From contig JAJFKL010000042.1 of NCBI GenBank assembly GCA_021773235.1, positions 1 to 48,947 on the forward strand: DNA of 48,947 nucleotides. Reading direction: 5' to 3'. Positions within the stretch are counted from its first letter, which is position 1; each line of letters opens with the position of its first letter. A program made the position numbers and the translations under genes. The notes beneath the pieces are model-generated. The model saw only the letters and a list, made by a program, of their open reading frames with translations, was not told the DNA's origin and did no database searches. The DNA is from Gammaproteobacteria bacterium. GTDB lineage: Bacteria > Pseudomonadota > Gammaproteobacteria > Eutrophobiales > Eutrophobiaceae. Shown here in pieces: positions 6,975-17,506 of the stretch.

Positions 6975-8329
6975 TACGATTGAATAGCGTTGTTATACCC
7001 AGACCACTCTATCTGCCATGAGGGTTCATCAATTCCTGCAGAGTAGTTTATATCGACACAGACACCCGGTATTACAGCTAGCGTGTCATTAACATAAACT
7101 AAAGGAAACCTGTCTCTTACCCATGGTAAAACACCTTGCTCTTGAAACAATTGCTTCACTGTTTTTGAATGCGTATTGTTATTCGGTTTTATCTTTTCAC
7201 CACCATGTCGATATTGAACACTGATCTTTGAATTTTTTATTTTTTCTTTGGATAGTCCACTTCCAATTTCCATTTTTGCAATTAATGTCTCATCCATGAT
7301 TTTTAAGGGTCTCGCAAGGTCCCAACCATAAGCAATACTATCAACGTCTTTTTTAATTTTATTGGATGCATATAATAATGTTCTATATTTCCTTATCTCA
7401 ACATCCTTCCAATTAACACAGGGAGCACTGTCAGACGTAGAATTAATTAAACCCGAAAAAATTTGATTGATATGTTTCGATCCGGGCATTTCCAATTGCA
7501 GTTCTTGCAGCCAGGCAAAGATTATATTCTTCTGCCTAGTAACACTTAAGCTTCTTAGCGTATCCAGTCTCAACTTATTTTCATGTGACACTAATTTTAG
7601 ATCTTCGAGACCAACTTCATTCATTAAGGATGCGCAATCTTGCTGATGATTAATCAAACGACTAATTGTTTCGCGATAAGCTGGCCATCGATTCTCAAAT
7701 ACTGGGATAATATTATTTCTTAAATAATTCCTATCAAACTTTGTGTCAGCATTACTCAAGTCCTCTTGCCATGATAGGTTATTCTCATTCGCATAAGAGA
7801 GCAGTTCATTTCGACAAAAATTTAATAGTGGTCGCACATGGATACCATTCGTAATATCTTTAAATAACGGCATTGAAGACAAACCACGGGGACCAGCACC
7901 TCTTAGAGCTTGCAGGAAGAATGTTTCCACCTGATCATCTTGATGATGGGCTGTAAATAGTAAGTCTCCTTTGTTCATGATTTGAGTAATCAGTGCATAA
8001 CGTTTTTCTCTTGCCCAAGCTTCGACACTCTCCCCTTTCGGTAATGTCTCGTTGATATTTAACTGGGTGAATGGCAGATCATAGCTGCTACATTGCATTC
8101 TACAAAAATCACCCCATTCAGCGCTCTCATCTTGTAATCCATGATCTACATAAACTATTTCAAGTGATTGCCCTATCTTCTCTTTATTCGAAAATATTAA
8201 ATGCAGTAAGACGCAGGAATCCATTCCGCCACTACAGGCTATCCAGATTTTTTTTGCCTGTGGAAAGGCACTAAGTATTGGATCAAAGCTATATGACGCG
8301 AGAGGGTTTGTTGATATTGGATTGTTCAT
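6974..8329 (-). CDS. tilS: tRNA(Ile)-lysidine synthetase
   Basis: TilS attaches lysine to C34 of the CAU-anticodon tRNA(Ile), changing it to read AUA. The N-terminal ATP-pyrophosphatase domain carries the PP-loop SGGMDS at 33-38. HHQDDQVETF and the GARGL-like segment GPRGLSSMP follow, and the C-terminal substrate-binding TilS domains cover roughly 330-440. At 451 residues it is normal for the long gammaproteobacterial form. It lies downstream of accA, as in many gammaproteobacteria, separated by 136 bases of structured DNA, and overlaps the DUF455 start by one base. The gene is essential in most bacteria. Confidence 0.95.
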   Translation of the reverse strand: MNNPISTNPLASYSFDPILSAFPQAKKIWIACSGGMDSCVLLHLIFSNKEKIGQSLEIVYVDHGLQDESAEWGDFCRMQCSSYDLPFTQLNINETLPKGESVEAWAREKRYALITQIMNKGDLLFTAHHQDDQVETFFLQALRGAGPRGLSSMPLFKDITNGIHVRPLLNFCRNELLSYANENNLSWQEDLSNADTKFDRNYLRNNIIPVFENRWPAYRETISRLINHQQDCASLMNEVGLEDLKLVSHENKLRLDTLRSLSVTRQKNIIFAWLQELQLEMPGSKHINQIFSGLINSTSDSAPCVNWKDVEIRKYRTLLYASNKIKKDVDSIAYGWDLARPLKIMDETLIAKMEIGSGLSKEKIKNSKISVQYRHGGEKIKPNNNTHSKTVKQLFQEQGVLPWVRDRFPLVYVNDTLAVIPGVCVDINYSAGIDEPSWQIEWSGYNNAIQS

Positions 8330-8339
8330 CTATCTGCCA

Positions 8340-8457
8340 TATTCATAGTCGCTGCTGTGCTCCATGTGCTCACGGCATTGGAGGCAAGGACTTAGGTTTT
8401 GCCTAAAGCACCTACTGTTGGTGTCTGGAACAGAATCCTGACATTACGTCCATGCAA
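8340..8457. repeat. Stem-loop-rich intergenic element between accA and tilS
   Basis: This 118-base segment holds several short stems: CTTAGG/CCTAAG around TTTTG at about 8391-8408, and CACC/GGTG around an 8-base loop just after it. It contains CATGTGC and CCATGC at its two ends. Neither stem is followed by a T tract on the minus strand, so it does not look like an intrinsic terminator. Read on the minus strand, it resembles the element at 76-190 in motif order. It may be a decayed dispersed repeat or an attenuator between accA and tilS. Confidence 0.3.
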
Positions 8458-8465
8458 ATAAAAAA

Positions 8466-9419
8466 CTAATTTTGCTTAAATTCACCAATCTGTCTTATCT
8501 TGTTTTGTCTTTGCACTACAACCTCTTGAGTTGGCAAGGATTGGAGTTGTTCTAATTCCTCAATCAAAGCGAGTTTTATGCTATTTGCGATCCCATTAAA
8601 ATCACGATGTGCTCCACCTAATGGTTCATCAATCACTCGGTCAACTAAATTTAGATCACTCAACTTTTGCGCCGTTATACCCATTGCTTCTGCGGCTTCT
8701 TTAGCATTATCGGCACTTTTCCAGAGAATTGAGGCGCAACCTTCAGGTGAAATCACAGAATATGTACTATATTGCAGCATCAACAAACGATCGCCCACAC
8801 CAATAGCAAGTGCGCCTCCTGAACCACCTTCGCCGATCACTGTTGCAACAACTGGTGTATTTAATTGTGACATTACCATCAAGTTTCTGGCGATGGCTTC
8901 ACTCTGGCCTCGTTCCTCGGCATCAATACCCGGATAGGCTCCTGGCGTATCGATAAAGGTCAGTACAGGAAGGCGAAATCGCTCTGCCATTTGCATAATA
9001 CGTAGAGCCTTACGATAACCTTCCGGTTTGGGCATGCCATAATTACGCACAATTCTGTCTTTAGTATCACGACCTTTCTGATGGCCTATGACAGCAACTG
9101 GTTTACCGTCTAATCTCGCTATGCCAGCAATGATTGCTGGATCATCTGCAAAATATCGTTCTCCATGCAACTCTTCAAAATCGGTAAAGATAAGGTCGAT
9201 GTAATCCTGTGTGTAAGGACGCTGTGGATGTCTCGCAACCTGAGAAACCTGCCACGGCGTCAAAGAAGAGAAGATGGATTCTGTTAATTCATCACTACGC
9301 TTCTTGAGTCTCGAGATTTCTTCATTGATATCTATTTCTTTATCATTGCCAACGTAACGCAATTCCTCAATTTTGGCTTCGAGTTCAGCAATCGGTTGTT
9401 CAAAATCTAGAAAATTCAT
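8466..9419 (-). CDS. accA: Acetyl-CoA carboxylase carboxyltransferase subunit alpha
   Basis: AccA pairs with AccD to transfer CO2 from carboxybiotin to acetyl-CoA, giving malonyl-CoA for fatty acid synthesis. The 317-residue length matches the family. Recognisable segments include [10 protein letters not shown], the HQKGRDTK loop, [10 protein letters not shown] and the glycine-rich [16 protein letters not shown] of the crotonase-type active site. It sits 17 bases after dnaE on the same strand, the usual gammaproteobacterial arrangement, and is probably read from the long rpsB-to-tilS transcript or internal promoters. Confidence 0.97.
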   Translation of the reverse strand: MNFLDFEQPIAELEAKIEELRYVGNDKEIDINEEISRLKKRSDELTESIFSSLTPWQVSQVARHPQRPYTQDYIDLIFTDFEELHGERYFADDPAIIAGIARLDGKPVAVIGHQKGRDTKDRIVRNYGMPKPEGYRKALRIMQMAERFRLPVLTFIDTPGAYPGIDAEERGQSEAIARNLMVMSQLNTPVVATVIGEGGSGGALAIGVGDRLLMLQYSTYSVISPEGCASILWKSADNAKEAAEAMGITAQKLSDLNLVDRVIDEPLGGAHRDFNGIANSIKLALIEELEQLQSLPTQEVVVQRQNKIRQIGEFKQN

Positions 9420-9436
9420 ATAGTTACATACAGTTG

Positions 9437-12400
9437 TTAAATGCGACGAGCATTATAATCTATTTTGACGCTATCTTTACCTATTGATTCTGATAATTTA
9501 TCTAATAAATCATCATTTATTGTTAAATGCCATTCTTCTCCGAGATTTAGGTTTGCAATAGCATCGCCATTATCATATTGAATGGAGACAGCTGAACTTC
9601 CATTTCTAAAGGGTGTAATGGTCTCTTTTAGATGTTCGATACCGCCATTTTTTAGATATTCATATTTCATGCTCAGAATTAGACGCCCACTTCTCTTCCT
9701 AATATCGTCCAGGCTTAATATTTCATTTGCACGAATGGAAATACCACTCTCAACATAATCATCATCAATAGCTTTGCCTTTGATAATGACCAATTGGTCT
9801 TTAACAAGTAGATGACGAAATTTAAGAAACTCTTCTGAATATATATTTACTAGTGCACGAGACGTTCTATCATCTAATCTAATTTCTGCCATCCGTCCCC
9901 TGCTACCTGTACGAGTGCGTATGCTCATAATATAACCAGCAACCGTTATAATATTATTCCCTACTTTTAAGTCTTTTAGTCTGTAACTCGTGATTCCTTC
10001 CAATTCTTCTTCATAACGATTTATAGGATGGCCTACCAGATAAAAACCAAGTGTATCTTTTTCCCCAGTCAGTCTTTCTTTCTCATCCCACTCTGGGGCA
10101 ATGTCATACATTGATGTATCTTCAGTCGTAGTTTTATTAGCTACATCTAAACCAAACATGTCATTTTGTCCGCTTGTGCTATTTTGACTATGCTGCTCTG
10201 CCAAAGAGATTGCTTTTGCCAAATTATGAGCCAGCGTACTTCTGCCCGCACCTAGCTTGTCCATCGATCCAGAACGTGTCAATGCATCTAAAACACGTCG
10301 ATTTGCTTTTCGGAGATCTACCCTCTTACAAAGATCAAATAAATCTGAATAGGAACCATTTTCTTCTCTTTCATTTATTATAATTTCGATCGCTGATTCA
10401 CCAACCCCTTTAATCGCACCCAATCCATAACAAATAGTTTTATCATCGATAATAGTGAAACTATATTGACTTTGATTAACTGATGGCGGTAACAAGTCTA
10501 TTTTTATTCTTCTAACTTCTTCCAAAAGAGAAACCACTTTGTCAGTGTTGTCCATATCAGAAGACAATACTGCTGCCATGAAAGCCGCAGGGTAATGTGC
10601 TTTTAACCATGCTGTTTGATAGGCAACTAATGCGTATGCAGCGGAATGTGATTTATTGAATCCATATCCGGCAAATTTTTCCATTAGATCGAAAATCATC
10701 GTAGCCTGTCTTTTATCAATGCCGCGATTTACTGAACCATCAGTAAAGATAGTTCGTTGCTTTGCCATTTCTTCCGGTTTTTTCTTCCCCATTGCACGCC
10801 GTAGCATATCGGCAGCACCGAGTGTATAACCGGCTAACACCTGTGCAATTTGCATAACTTGTTCTTGATAAAGAATAACACCATATGTTGTCTTTAGTGC
10901 AGGCTCCAGGTCGTCATGCATGTGCTTCCATGCCCTACCGTGTTTTCTGTCGACGAAATCATCGACCATTCCTGACTGTAAAGGGCCAGGCCTAAACAAG
11001 GCAACAAGAGCAATTAAATCATCAAACACATCAGGCTTGAGACGCTTGATTAATTTCTTCATCCCATCTGATTCCAACTGAAAAACAGCAGTCGTATCCA
11101 TTCGTTGAATCAATTCATACGTAGCAGGATCATCAAGCGGTATTTTCCGTATATTGATCGGCTCTTTGTTATCTTTATTTCTTACAAGATTAATATCGCG
11201 TAGTGCCCAGTCAATTATGGTTAATGTCCTGAGCCCCAAGAAATCAAATTTAACCAAGCCAATAGATTCAACATCACCCATATCAAATTGCGTGACCGTT
11301 GCTTGCGATCCTTGTTCACAATAAAGCGGCATATACTCATATAAAGGCTCAGGAGCTATGACAAGACCACCTGCATGGCGCCCTGCATTTCTTGATAAGC
11401 CCTCAAGCTTTTGTGCTAAATCCAGTAACGACCTCACATCTTCTTCAGCTTTGTATCGCTGTCGCAACATTTTCTCTTCTGCCATGGCCCTTTCTAGCGT
11501 CATGTTTAAATCAAATGGGATTAACTTGGCTATTTGATCAACAAAACCATAGGGAAAACCGAGTACTCTTCCAACATCTCTGACCACTGCCTTTGCTGCC
11601 ATGGTGCCATAAGTAATAATTTGTGAGACATGATCGCGACCATATTTTCTAGCAACATAGTCAATAACTTCATCTCGACGGTCCATGCAAAAATCAATAT
11701 CAAAATCGGGCAAAGAAACACGTTCAGGATTTAAAAAACGTTCGAATAATAAATCATATTCAATTGGGTCTAATTCAGTAATATCTAATGCGTATGCAAC
11801 TAGCGAACCTGCACCAGAACCGCGTCCAGGACCTACAGGAATACCATTCTCTTTCGCCCAGCGAATGAAATCAGCAACGATAAGGAAGTAGCCAGAAAAG
11901 CCCATATCAGTTACAACATCTATTTCTCGTTGTAACCTTGAAAAGTATTCCTCATGACTTGATTCAGGTATGCCATCGTTTTCATCAAGGATTTTCTGCA
12001 GTCCCGTTTTAGCATCGATAGTCAACCTTTTATCCTGCGTCTCATTCGAATCAACCGGAAAATGAGGCAAGAAATTTTCACCAAGAGTAAATTCGACATT
12101 GCATCGTTGTGCAATCTTAACTGTGTTTTCAAGCGCTTCAGGGATATCTGAGAATAACTCCTGCATTTCTTCATTTGTTCGGAGATATTGTTTAGTCGTA
12201 TATTGTTTGATGCGCCTGGGGTCATTAAGTGTGTATCCTTGTTGGATACAAACGCGAGCTTCATGCGCTTCAAAATCATCTTCTTCTATAAAACGAACAT
12301 TATTCGTAGCGACAAGAGGAACACTAAATTTTTCAGCGTGTTTGAGGGCATCATGTATATAGTCATCCTGACCTTTTCTACCGATTCTTTGTAACTCAAA

Positions 12401-12889
12401 GTAATATCGATCTGGAAAGACTGACAACCACTTCTCAATGTTATTATCTATCTTTGCACTATCTTGAAGTAAAGTTGAGTTTGAGAAATCACCAGCATCT
12501 GCACAATCAATGACTATGAGCCCATCATTATAATTTTTAAGCCAATCAAACTGTACTAGTGGATTACCACGAAACTGACCTTCGGTATAACTTTGTGTTA
12601 TCAATCTAGAAAGGTTTTGGAAGCCTTCTATGTGCTGACAAAGAAGAACAATACTTGATGGTTCATCTGGGTTGATACCCAAAACTTTTATTTCTGCACC
12701 AATCAGTGGTTTAACACCTCTTTTATGCATCGCACGATAAAACTTTACTGCAGAGAAGGTGTTCCCCTGCTCCGTAACAGCAATTGCAGGCATTCCTTTA
12801 TCAGCTGCCTTAGCGGCTAAAGCGTCAACCTTGACCAATCCATCAATTAATGAATATTCAGTATGAAGATGTAAATGAACAAAGCTCAT
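9437..12889 (-). CDS. dnaE: DNA polymerase III subunit alpha
   Basis: This is the replicative polymerase of 1150 residues, the expected length for DnaE1. The N-terminal PHP domain begins [11 protein letters not shown]. The catalytic palm has PDFDIDF with D397 and D399. The fingers carry the [13 protein letters not shown] segment at about 750. The C-terminal OB-fold includes an [13 protein letters not shown] strand near residue 990. It lies 12 bases downstream of rnhB and 17 bases upstream of accA. No frameshift or missing domain is seen. Confidence 0.97.
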   Translation of the reverse strand: MSFVHLHLHTEYSLIDGLVKVDALAAKAADKGMPAIAVTEQGNTFSAVKFYRAMHKRGVKPLIGAEIKVLGINPDEPSSIVLLCQHIEGFQNLSRLITQSYTEGQFRGNPLVQFDWLKNYNDGLIVIDCADAGDFSNSTLLQDSAKIDNNIEKWLSVFPDRYYFELQRIGRKGQDDYIHDALKHAEKFSVPLVATNNVRFIEEDDFEAHEARVCIQQGYTLNDPRRIKQYTTKQYLRTNEEMQELFSDIPEALENTVKIAQRCNVEFTLGENFLPHFPVDSNETQDKRLTIDAKTGLQKILDENDGIPESSHEEYFSRLQREIDVVTDMGFSGYFLIVADFIRWAKENGIPVGPGRGSGAGSLVAYALDITELDPIEYDLLFERFLNPERVSLPDFDIDFCMDRRDEVIDYVARKYGRDHVSQIITYGTMAAKAVVRDVGRVLGFPYGFVDQIAKLIPFDLNMTLERAMAEEKMLRQRYKAEEDVRSLLDLAQKLEGLSRNAGRHAGGLVIAPEPLYEYMPLYCEQGSQATVTQFDMGDVESIGLVKFDFLGLRTLTIIDWALRDINLVRNKDNKEPINIRKIPLDDPATYELIQRMDTTAVFQLESDGMKKLIKRLKPDVFDDLIALVALFRPGPLQSGMVDDFVDRKHGRAWKHMHDDLEPALKTTYGVILYQEQVMQIAQVLAGYTLGAADMLRRAMGKKKPEEMAKQRTIFTDGSVNRGIDKRQATMIFDLMEKFAGYGFNKSHSAAYALVAYQTAWLKAHYPAAFMAAVLSSDMDNTDKVVSLLEEVRRIKIDLLPPSVNQSQYSFTIIDDKTICYGLGAIKGVGESAIEIIINEREENGSYSDLFDLCKRVDLRKANRRVLDALTRSGSMDKLGAGRSTLAHNLAKAISLAEQHSQNSTSGQNDMFGLDVANKTTTEDTSMYDIAPEWDEKERLTGEKDTLGFYLVGHPINRYEEELEGITSYRLKDLKVGNNIITVAGYIMSIRTRTGSRGRMAEIRLDDRTSRALVNIYSEEFLKFRHLLVKDQLVIIKGKAIDDDYVESGISIRANEILSLDDIRKRSGRLILSMKYEYLKNGGIEHLKETITPFRNGSSAVSIQYDNGDAIANLNLGEEWHLTINDDLLDKLSESIGKDSVKIDYNARRI

Positions 12890-12901
12890 AGTGATGGCAA
12901 A

Positions 12902-13492
12902 TTAGGCTATATATTTAGCAACTGGAGAAAAACTACGTCGATGTATTTCAGTTATTCCTAATCTTGCTAAAGCTTCAATATGCTGTTTTGTAGGATAACC
13001 TTTATGTGATGAGAAACCGTAACCAGGATATTCTTCATCCAAGCTTACCATTTCATTATCCCGTGCCACTTTAGCGATAATTGATGCGGCACTAATTGCG
13101 GGAATCAAACTATCACCTTTGACAATGGCGATAGTTTTGTAATTCACTTCAGGCGTAAAATTACCATCTACAACCACCATTTCTGGTTTTTTTCCTAAAG
13201 CTTCAACGGCACGTTTCATAGCCAGTAAGCTAGCTTGTAATATGTTTATCTCGTCTATCTCGTCAACCTCTGCCCGGCCCAACGACCAAGCCAATGATTT
13301 AGATTTTATTTCATCAGACAAGATCACTCTTTTTTTATGACTCAATTTTTTAGAGTCCTTCAAGCCATTGATTATATTCTCAGGGTTTAATATGACAGCA
13401 GCTGCTACGACGGGTCCTGCCAGTGGCCCCCTGCCAACTTCATCAACGCCAGCTAGCAATTCAAGGTTATTAATATGGGAGTAATCAGACAA
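12902..13492 (-). CDS. rnhB: Ribonuclease HII
   Basis: RNase HII cuts RNA in RNA-DNA hybrids and starts ribonucleotide excision repair. The AGVDEVGRG motif carries the catalytic DE pair, and [23 protein letters not shown] and the SSHKGYPT loop follow. I chose the TTG at 13492. It has GAAGG eight bases upstream, overlaps lpxB by only eight bases and leaves 13 residues before AGVDEVGRG, as in known RnhB. In-frame ATGs at 13525 and 13546 would overlap lpxB by 41 or 62 bases and lack a ribosome binding site, but cannot be excluded. Confidence 0.94.
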   Translation of the reverse strand: MSDYSHINNLELLAGVDEVGRGPLAGPVVAAAVILNPENIINGLKDSKKLSHKKRVILSDEIKSKSLAWSLGRAEVDEIDEINILQASLLAMKRAVEALGKKPEMVVVDGNFTPEVNYKTIAIVKGDSLIPAISAASIIAKVARDNEMVSLDEEYPGYGFSSHKGYPTKQHIEALARLGITEIHRRSFSPVAKYIA

Positions 13493-14633
13493 CTTTATCA
13501 CCTTCAAGTAATTCGAATATGGCATCAGCTGCTTGCAGATCAGCATTCTTTTTAAGTTGGTCAGATAATACCGAAAACTCCATTATCATTTGATCAGCCT
13601 GTTTATCAGAACTCAATAATTTATTTAATTCAAAAGACAATATTTCAGGAGTGCATCTTGATTGTAAACATTCTGGCACCAGCATTTTACCTGCTAGAAT
13701 ATTTGGCAATGAAGCATAGGGAATCTTTGCCAATAGCTTAACTATTAAATGCGTTATGAAAGAGAGTCTATAAGCAACAACCATTGGTTTTTTAAACAGC
13801 ATAGCCTCAAGCGTTGCGGTTCCTGACGCGAGCATAATAAAATCTGCAGCTTCCATTATTTGATGAGTGTTGCCTACGTGAATTTTGACTTCCAATTCTG
13901 GTGTAACTTTATTCTTTATTTCAGAAAAATAATTTCGTGACTTTTCATCAATCAAGCCACTTATAAAATATAGATTAGAGTTTGTTGTTTGAGATAAGGC
14001 AGCTGCTTTTAATAGTGGACTGGCAATTCTTTTTATCTCAGACAAACGACTGCCAGGTAAAAGGGCAACAACTATTCTTTCTTGTGGAATATTTAAATTT
14101 GATCTGACTGCCGAAATACTTGATGTGTTAGTTATTTTGTCTGCAAGCGGATGACCTACATAGCGATTTGGCACGTCGTATTTATTATAGATAGCTGCTT
14201 CAAAAGGAAATAGGCTTAATACCAGATCAGCCGCCACTCGAATTTTCTTTACTCTATATTCACGCCAGGCCCATACAGATGGACTGACATAATGAACCGT
14301 CTTTATTCCTGCCTTACGTAACTCTTTTTCAAGCCAAAGATTAAAATCAGGTGCATCTATGCCAATAAAAATATCTGGTGGATGTTGAATAAAGTATTTT
14401 AGTAGATTATCTCTAATATTTTTTAATTCAAAATATCTTCCAGCTACTTCAGTAATGCCCATGACGGACAATCGTTCCATTGGATATAAAACTTTCATTC
14501 CACTCGAAATAAGTTTTATTCCGCCGATACCCTCTATTGATAACGTTTCAGTTTTTTTTCCTAGCTCTTTAATTAAGCCTGCACCTAGCGTGTCGCCTGA
14601 TGCTTCACCCGCGACAATTCCTATGCGAACCAT
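13485..14633 (-). CDS. lpxB: Lipid-A-disaccharide synthase
   Basis: LpxB joins UDP-diacylglucosamine and lipid X to form the lipid A disaccharide at the inner face of the inner membrane. The 382-residue protein begins with the diagnostic GEASGD and contains [26 protein letters not shown] and the [12 protein letters not shown] segment of the GT-B glycosyltransferase fold. It stands 36 bases downstream of lpxA and overlaps rnhB slightly. Length and motifs are normal. Confidence 0.97.
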   Translation of the reverse strand: MVRIGIVAGEASGDTLGAGLIKELGKKTETLSIEGIGGIKLISSGMKVLYPMERLSVMGITEVAGRYFELKNIRDNLLKYFIQHPPDIFIGIDAPDFNLWLEKELRKAGIKTVHYVSPSVWAWREYRVKKIRVAADLVLSLFPFEAAIYNKYDVPNRYVGHPLADKITNTSSISAVRSNLNIPQERIVVALLPGSRLSEIKRIASPLLKAAALSQTTNSNLYFISGLIDEKSRNYFSEIKNKVTPELEVKIHVGNTHQIMEAADFIMLASGTATLEAMLFKKPMVVAYRLSFITHLIVKLLAKIPYASLPNILAGKMLVPECLQSRCTPEILSFELNKLLSSDKQADQMIMEFSVLSDQLKKNADLQAADAIFELLEGDKVV

Positions 14634-14669
14634 TGAGCTATCTTAAAGCGTATGCTGAAGGCAACACAT

Positions 14670-15443
14670 TCATCTAACAATGCCACGCTGAGAAGAAGCA
14701 ATAAATGTACGCATAATTTCCACTTTGTCAGACTCAGAAGCTAAGTCTGACAAGACTTTGAGAGCATCTTTCAGGATTAGTCCATCTCGATAAATTGCCT
14801 TATAGGCCTTACGTAGAATGTTAATAGTATCGGAATCGAACCCATGCCTTTTCAAACCTTCTCGGTTTAATCCGGATGGCTTCGCTGAGTTGCCTGACAC
14901 TAGCACGTAGGGAGGTACATCTTTGACAATCACTGATGAAATGGCAGAAAAACTATAGCTACCAACTCGGCAAAACTGATGCACCCCAGTAAAGCCGCCA
15001 AGAATAACAAAGTCATCAATAATCACATGACCAGCTAGAGTCACGTTATTAGCAAAAACAGCATCGTTGCCTACAACACAATCATGTGCAACATGAACGT
15101 ATGCCATGATCCAGTTATTATCACCAATAATTGTTTTGCCACCACCAACATCAGTTCCTCGATTTATTGAAACATATTCACGAATGGTATTGCCTGCACC
15201 TATTTCCAGTGTCGAGTTTTTTTCTTTTATATATTTCTTGTCCTGGGGATCTTCGCCAATAGAACAAAAGTGAAAGATCTTGTTGTTAGGTCCAATCTTT
15301 GTAGGTCCATTGATAACAACATGAGAACCAATGACAGAACCCGAACCGATAGAAACATTTTCTCCGATTATAGAATACGGACCGACACTTACATCTGCTT
15401 CTAGATTCGCATCGGGATGAATTATTGCTGAAGCATGAATCAT
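14670..15443 (-). CDS. lpxA: UDP-N-acetylglucosamine acyltransferase
   Basis: LpxA carries out the first step of lipid A synthesis, moving a 3-hydroxyacyl chain from ACP to the 3-OH of UDP-GlcNAc. The 257-residue protein shows many left-handed beta-helix hexapeptide repeats. The catalytic His lies in HVAHDCVVGN, and the C-terminal helical segment (about 190-257) is present. It starts four bases after the fabZ stop in the lpxD-fabZ-lpxA-lpxB cluster. Acyl-chain length preference cannot be stated from the sequence read here. Confidence 0.97.
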   Translation of the reverse strand: MIHASAIIHPDANLEADVSVGPYSIIGENVSIGSGSVIGSHVVINGPTKIGPNNKIFHFCSIGEDPQDKKYIKEKNSTLEIGAGNTIREYVSINRGTDVGGGKTIIGDNNWIMAYVHVAHDCVVGNDAVFANNVTLAGHVIIDDFVILGGFTGVHQFCRVGSYSFSAISSVIVKDVPPYVLVSGNSAKPSGLNREGLKRHGFDSDTINILRKAYKAIYRDGLILKDALKVLSDLASESDKVEIMRTFIASSQRGIVR

Positions 15444-15447
15444 GGAA

Positions 15448-15903
15448 TCATTCCATGACGGTTGTTAGGATCTCTGCTGATGTTACTAATTGTGAATCTA
15501 CATACGCAGAAGCATGAAATTTCCAAATATTCCTTTTTAATGCGAGGAAATTGACATCTAAAATTAATTGATCACCAGGCCCAGCTGGTTTTCTAAAACG
15601 AACTTTATCTACACCTACTAAGTAAAATAAACTATCCTCGGGTATATCACCTTCTTCAAATCCTAATGTACCAAGCAAACCTGCTGCTTGTGCCAACGCT
15701 TCAATAATCAATACACCGGGCATAACCGGTTTACTTGGGAAATGTCCTTGAAAAAAAGGTTCATTAACCGATATATTCTTTAATGCTTTTATATGTTGAC
15801 CCTTTTCTACTTCAAGCACACGATCAACCAATAAGAATGGGTACCGATGTGGTAATAAAGTCTTTATTTTTTCTATATCAACTATGGCTGAAGCGTCTTG
15901 CAT
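15448..15903 (-). CDS. fabZ: 3-hydroxyacyl-ACP dehydratase
   Basis: FabZ dehydrates 3-hydroxyacyl-ACP in fatty acid elongation and shares that pool with LpxA and LpxD. The hot-dog fold of 151 residues contains [14 protein letters not shown], the catalytic His in [14 protein letters not shown] and the nearby Glu in LIIEALAQ. It lies between lpxD and lpxA, the standard place where the balance between lipid A and phospholipid synthesis is set. Confidence 0.97.
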   Translation of the reverse strand: MQDASAIVDIEKIKTLLPHRYPFLLVDRVLEVEKGQHIKALKNISVNEPFFQGHFPSKPVMPGVLIIEALAQAAGLLGTLGFEEGDIPEDSLFYLVGVDKVRFRKPAGPGDQLILDVNFLALKRNIWKFHASAYVDSQLVTSAEILTTVME

Positions 15904-15917
15904 ATATAGTTTCCATT

Positions 15918-16922
15918 TTAATCTAACTTAAACATTATTTTTTTTATTGTCTCATCCAGCTTCTTAAAACGTATTATATTTCTTTTCCAGATTTTATTGT
16001 CTGTAACTGGTATTGCTGAGGAATAAACACCTGGTGATTTAATAGAATTTGGTACTCCTGACATGCCAGTAATTATAACATCGTCCGTGATTTCTATATG
16101 TCCATTAATGCTACTTGCACCACCAATTTGACATCTTTTTCCTATTTTGGCGCTTCCTGCGAGTGCCACACAACCGGCAATTGCTGTATCTTCACCTACA
16201 AATGCGTTGTGACCAATTTGAACTAGATTATCTATTTTTACACCATTACTAATAATCGTATCCCCTATTGCGCCTCTATCAATTGTTGAATTTGCTCCAA
16301 CTTCAACATCGTCACCAAGAGTAACCGAACCAATCTGGGGAATTTTCAACCATTTTCCGTTCTCTTGAGCAAGACCGAAACCATCAGCGCCAATTACAAC
16401 TCCAGGATGGAGAATAACATTTTTTCCAATAGTGACATCACGGCATACGGTTATGTTTGCATGCAATATCGTGTTTTCAGCAATACAGACATTTTCAGCA
16501 ATGACACAGCCAGGACCAATATAGACTCCGGCATTGATTACGACGTTATCACCTATAACTGCATTTGCCGAGATAGTCGATGTATCATCGATACTGCATT
16601 CTTGACCTATCACCGCACGTTTATCAATAGCGCCAAGACGTTGTTTTGTAGGGTACAGATAGTTCGCAATCTTCGCATACGCCATATAGGGTGCATTGCT
16701 TACGAGAGCATTTGTTGAACAGTTTTCTAAATCGTCCTCAGCTAAAATAACAGCCGAGGCCTTTGTCTGTAATAGTAGATGTGCGTAATGTCTATTTGAT
16801 AAAAAAGAAATTTCATCTTTTTTAGCCAATCCCAATGTATTTACTGCCGTAATGACACACTCAGAATCACCAACTAATCTAGCACCGCTTATGTCTGATA
16901 ATTCTCCAAGAGTCGCTGACAT
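15918..16922 (-). CDS. lpxD: UDP-3-O-(3-hydroxyacyl)glucosamine N-acyltransferase
   Basis: LpxD adds the second, N-linked hydroxyacyl chain in lipid A synthesis. The 334-residue protein has an N-terminal uridine-binding domain (about 1-100, including the [10 protein letters not shown] segment) and a long beta-helix of hexapeptide repeats. The conserved catalytic His lies in [12 protein letters not shown], and a C-terminal helix follows. It lies 14 bases upstream of fabZ and downstream of skp. Confidence 0.97.
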   Translation of the reverse strand: MSATLGELSDISGARLVGDSECVITAVNTLGLAKKDEISFLSNRHYAHLLLQTKASAVILAEDDLENCSTNALVSNAPYMAYAKIANYLYPTKQRLGAIDKRAVIGQECSIDDTSTISANAVIGDNVVINAGVYIGPGCVIAENVCIAENTILHANITVCRDVTIGKNVILHPGVVIGADGFGLAQENGKWLKIPQIGSVTLGDDVEVGANSTIDRGAIGDTIISNGVKIDNLVQIGHNAFVGEDTAIAGCVALAGSAKIGKRCQIGGASSINGHIEITDDVIITGMSGVPNSIKSPGVYSSAIPVTDNKIWKRNIIRFKKLDETIKKIMFKLD

Positions 16923-16948
16923 ACAACATTACTCGTTATTTTGTCATC

Positions 16949-17476
16949 TTAAGGAGCAGTACTAACTTCCTTTTTAAGATAATCAATTACTAACCCACTG
17001 ATATCTACTTTCGAACTAGCAAAGATAACGCCCTCACCCAGAATAACATCGTAGTTATTCTCTTTTGCTATCTTTTGAATCGCCACGACTACTCGTTTTT
17101 GAATTTTGCCAAATTCCTCATTGCGTCTAAAATTCAAGTCTTCTCTAAACTCATCCTGATCGCGCTTAAGATCACGTTGTTGTGCAACAACATCTCTTTC
17201 TAGTTTTGCACGCTCTTGCTCACTCATAATGGCTCGATCTTTATTAAACTTGTCCTCAAGCGCCTTAATCTTTTTTTGTGCTGCTAAGAGTCCTTTATCA
17301 CGAGGAGAAAATTCTTTCTCAAGCATCTTTATCGCTGCTTCAGCTTGTGGTGACTCTTGCAAAATCCGGTTTGCATTGACAGCTCCTATTTTATAAGTCT
17401 CTTCCGCATATGTAAGAGATGTTGTAAATACTAAAATAGCTACACATGAAACAACTGATCTAAACAAGATATTCAT
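16949..17476 (-). CDS. skp: Periplasmic chaperone Skp/OmpH
   Basis: Skp holds unfolded outer-membrane proteins in the periplasm as a trimer. The 175-residue protein has a signal peptide ending at about residue 24 (SLTYA), then the IGAVNANRILQESP start of the OmpH domain and a long charged coiled coil (about 50-130) that forms the tentacles. It lies 30 bases downstream of bamA, with which it acts. Confidence 0.93.
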   Translation of the reverse strand: MNILFRSVVSCVAILVFTTSLTYAEETYKIGAVNANRILQESPQAEAAIKMLEKEFSPRDKGLLAAQKKIKALEDKFNKDRAIMSEQERAKLERDVVAQQRDLKRDQDEFREDLNFRRNEEFGKIQKRVVVAIQKIAKENNYDVILGEGVIFASSKVDISGLVIDYLKKEVSTAP

Positions 17477-17506
17477 TAACTTTAAACTCCAAAATTACTA
17501 AAATTA

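Noticed and set aside
8391..8425. Intrinsic terminator between accA and tilS
   Set aside because: Stems are present, but no T tract follows on the minus strand.
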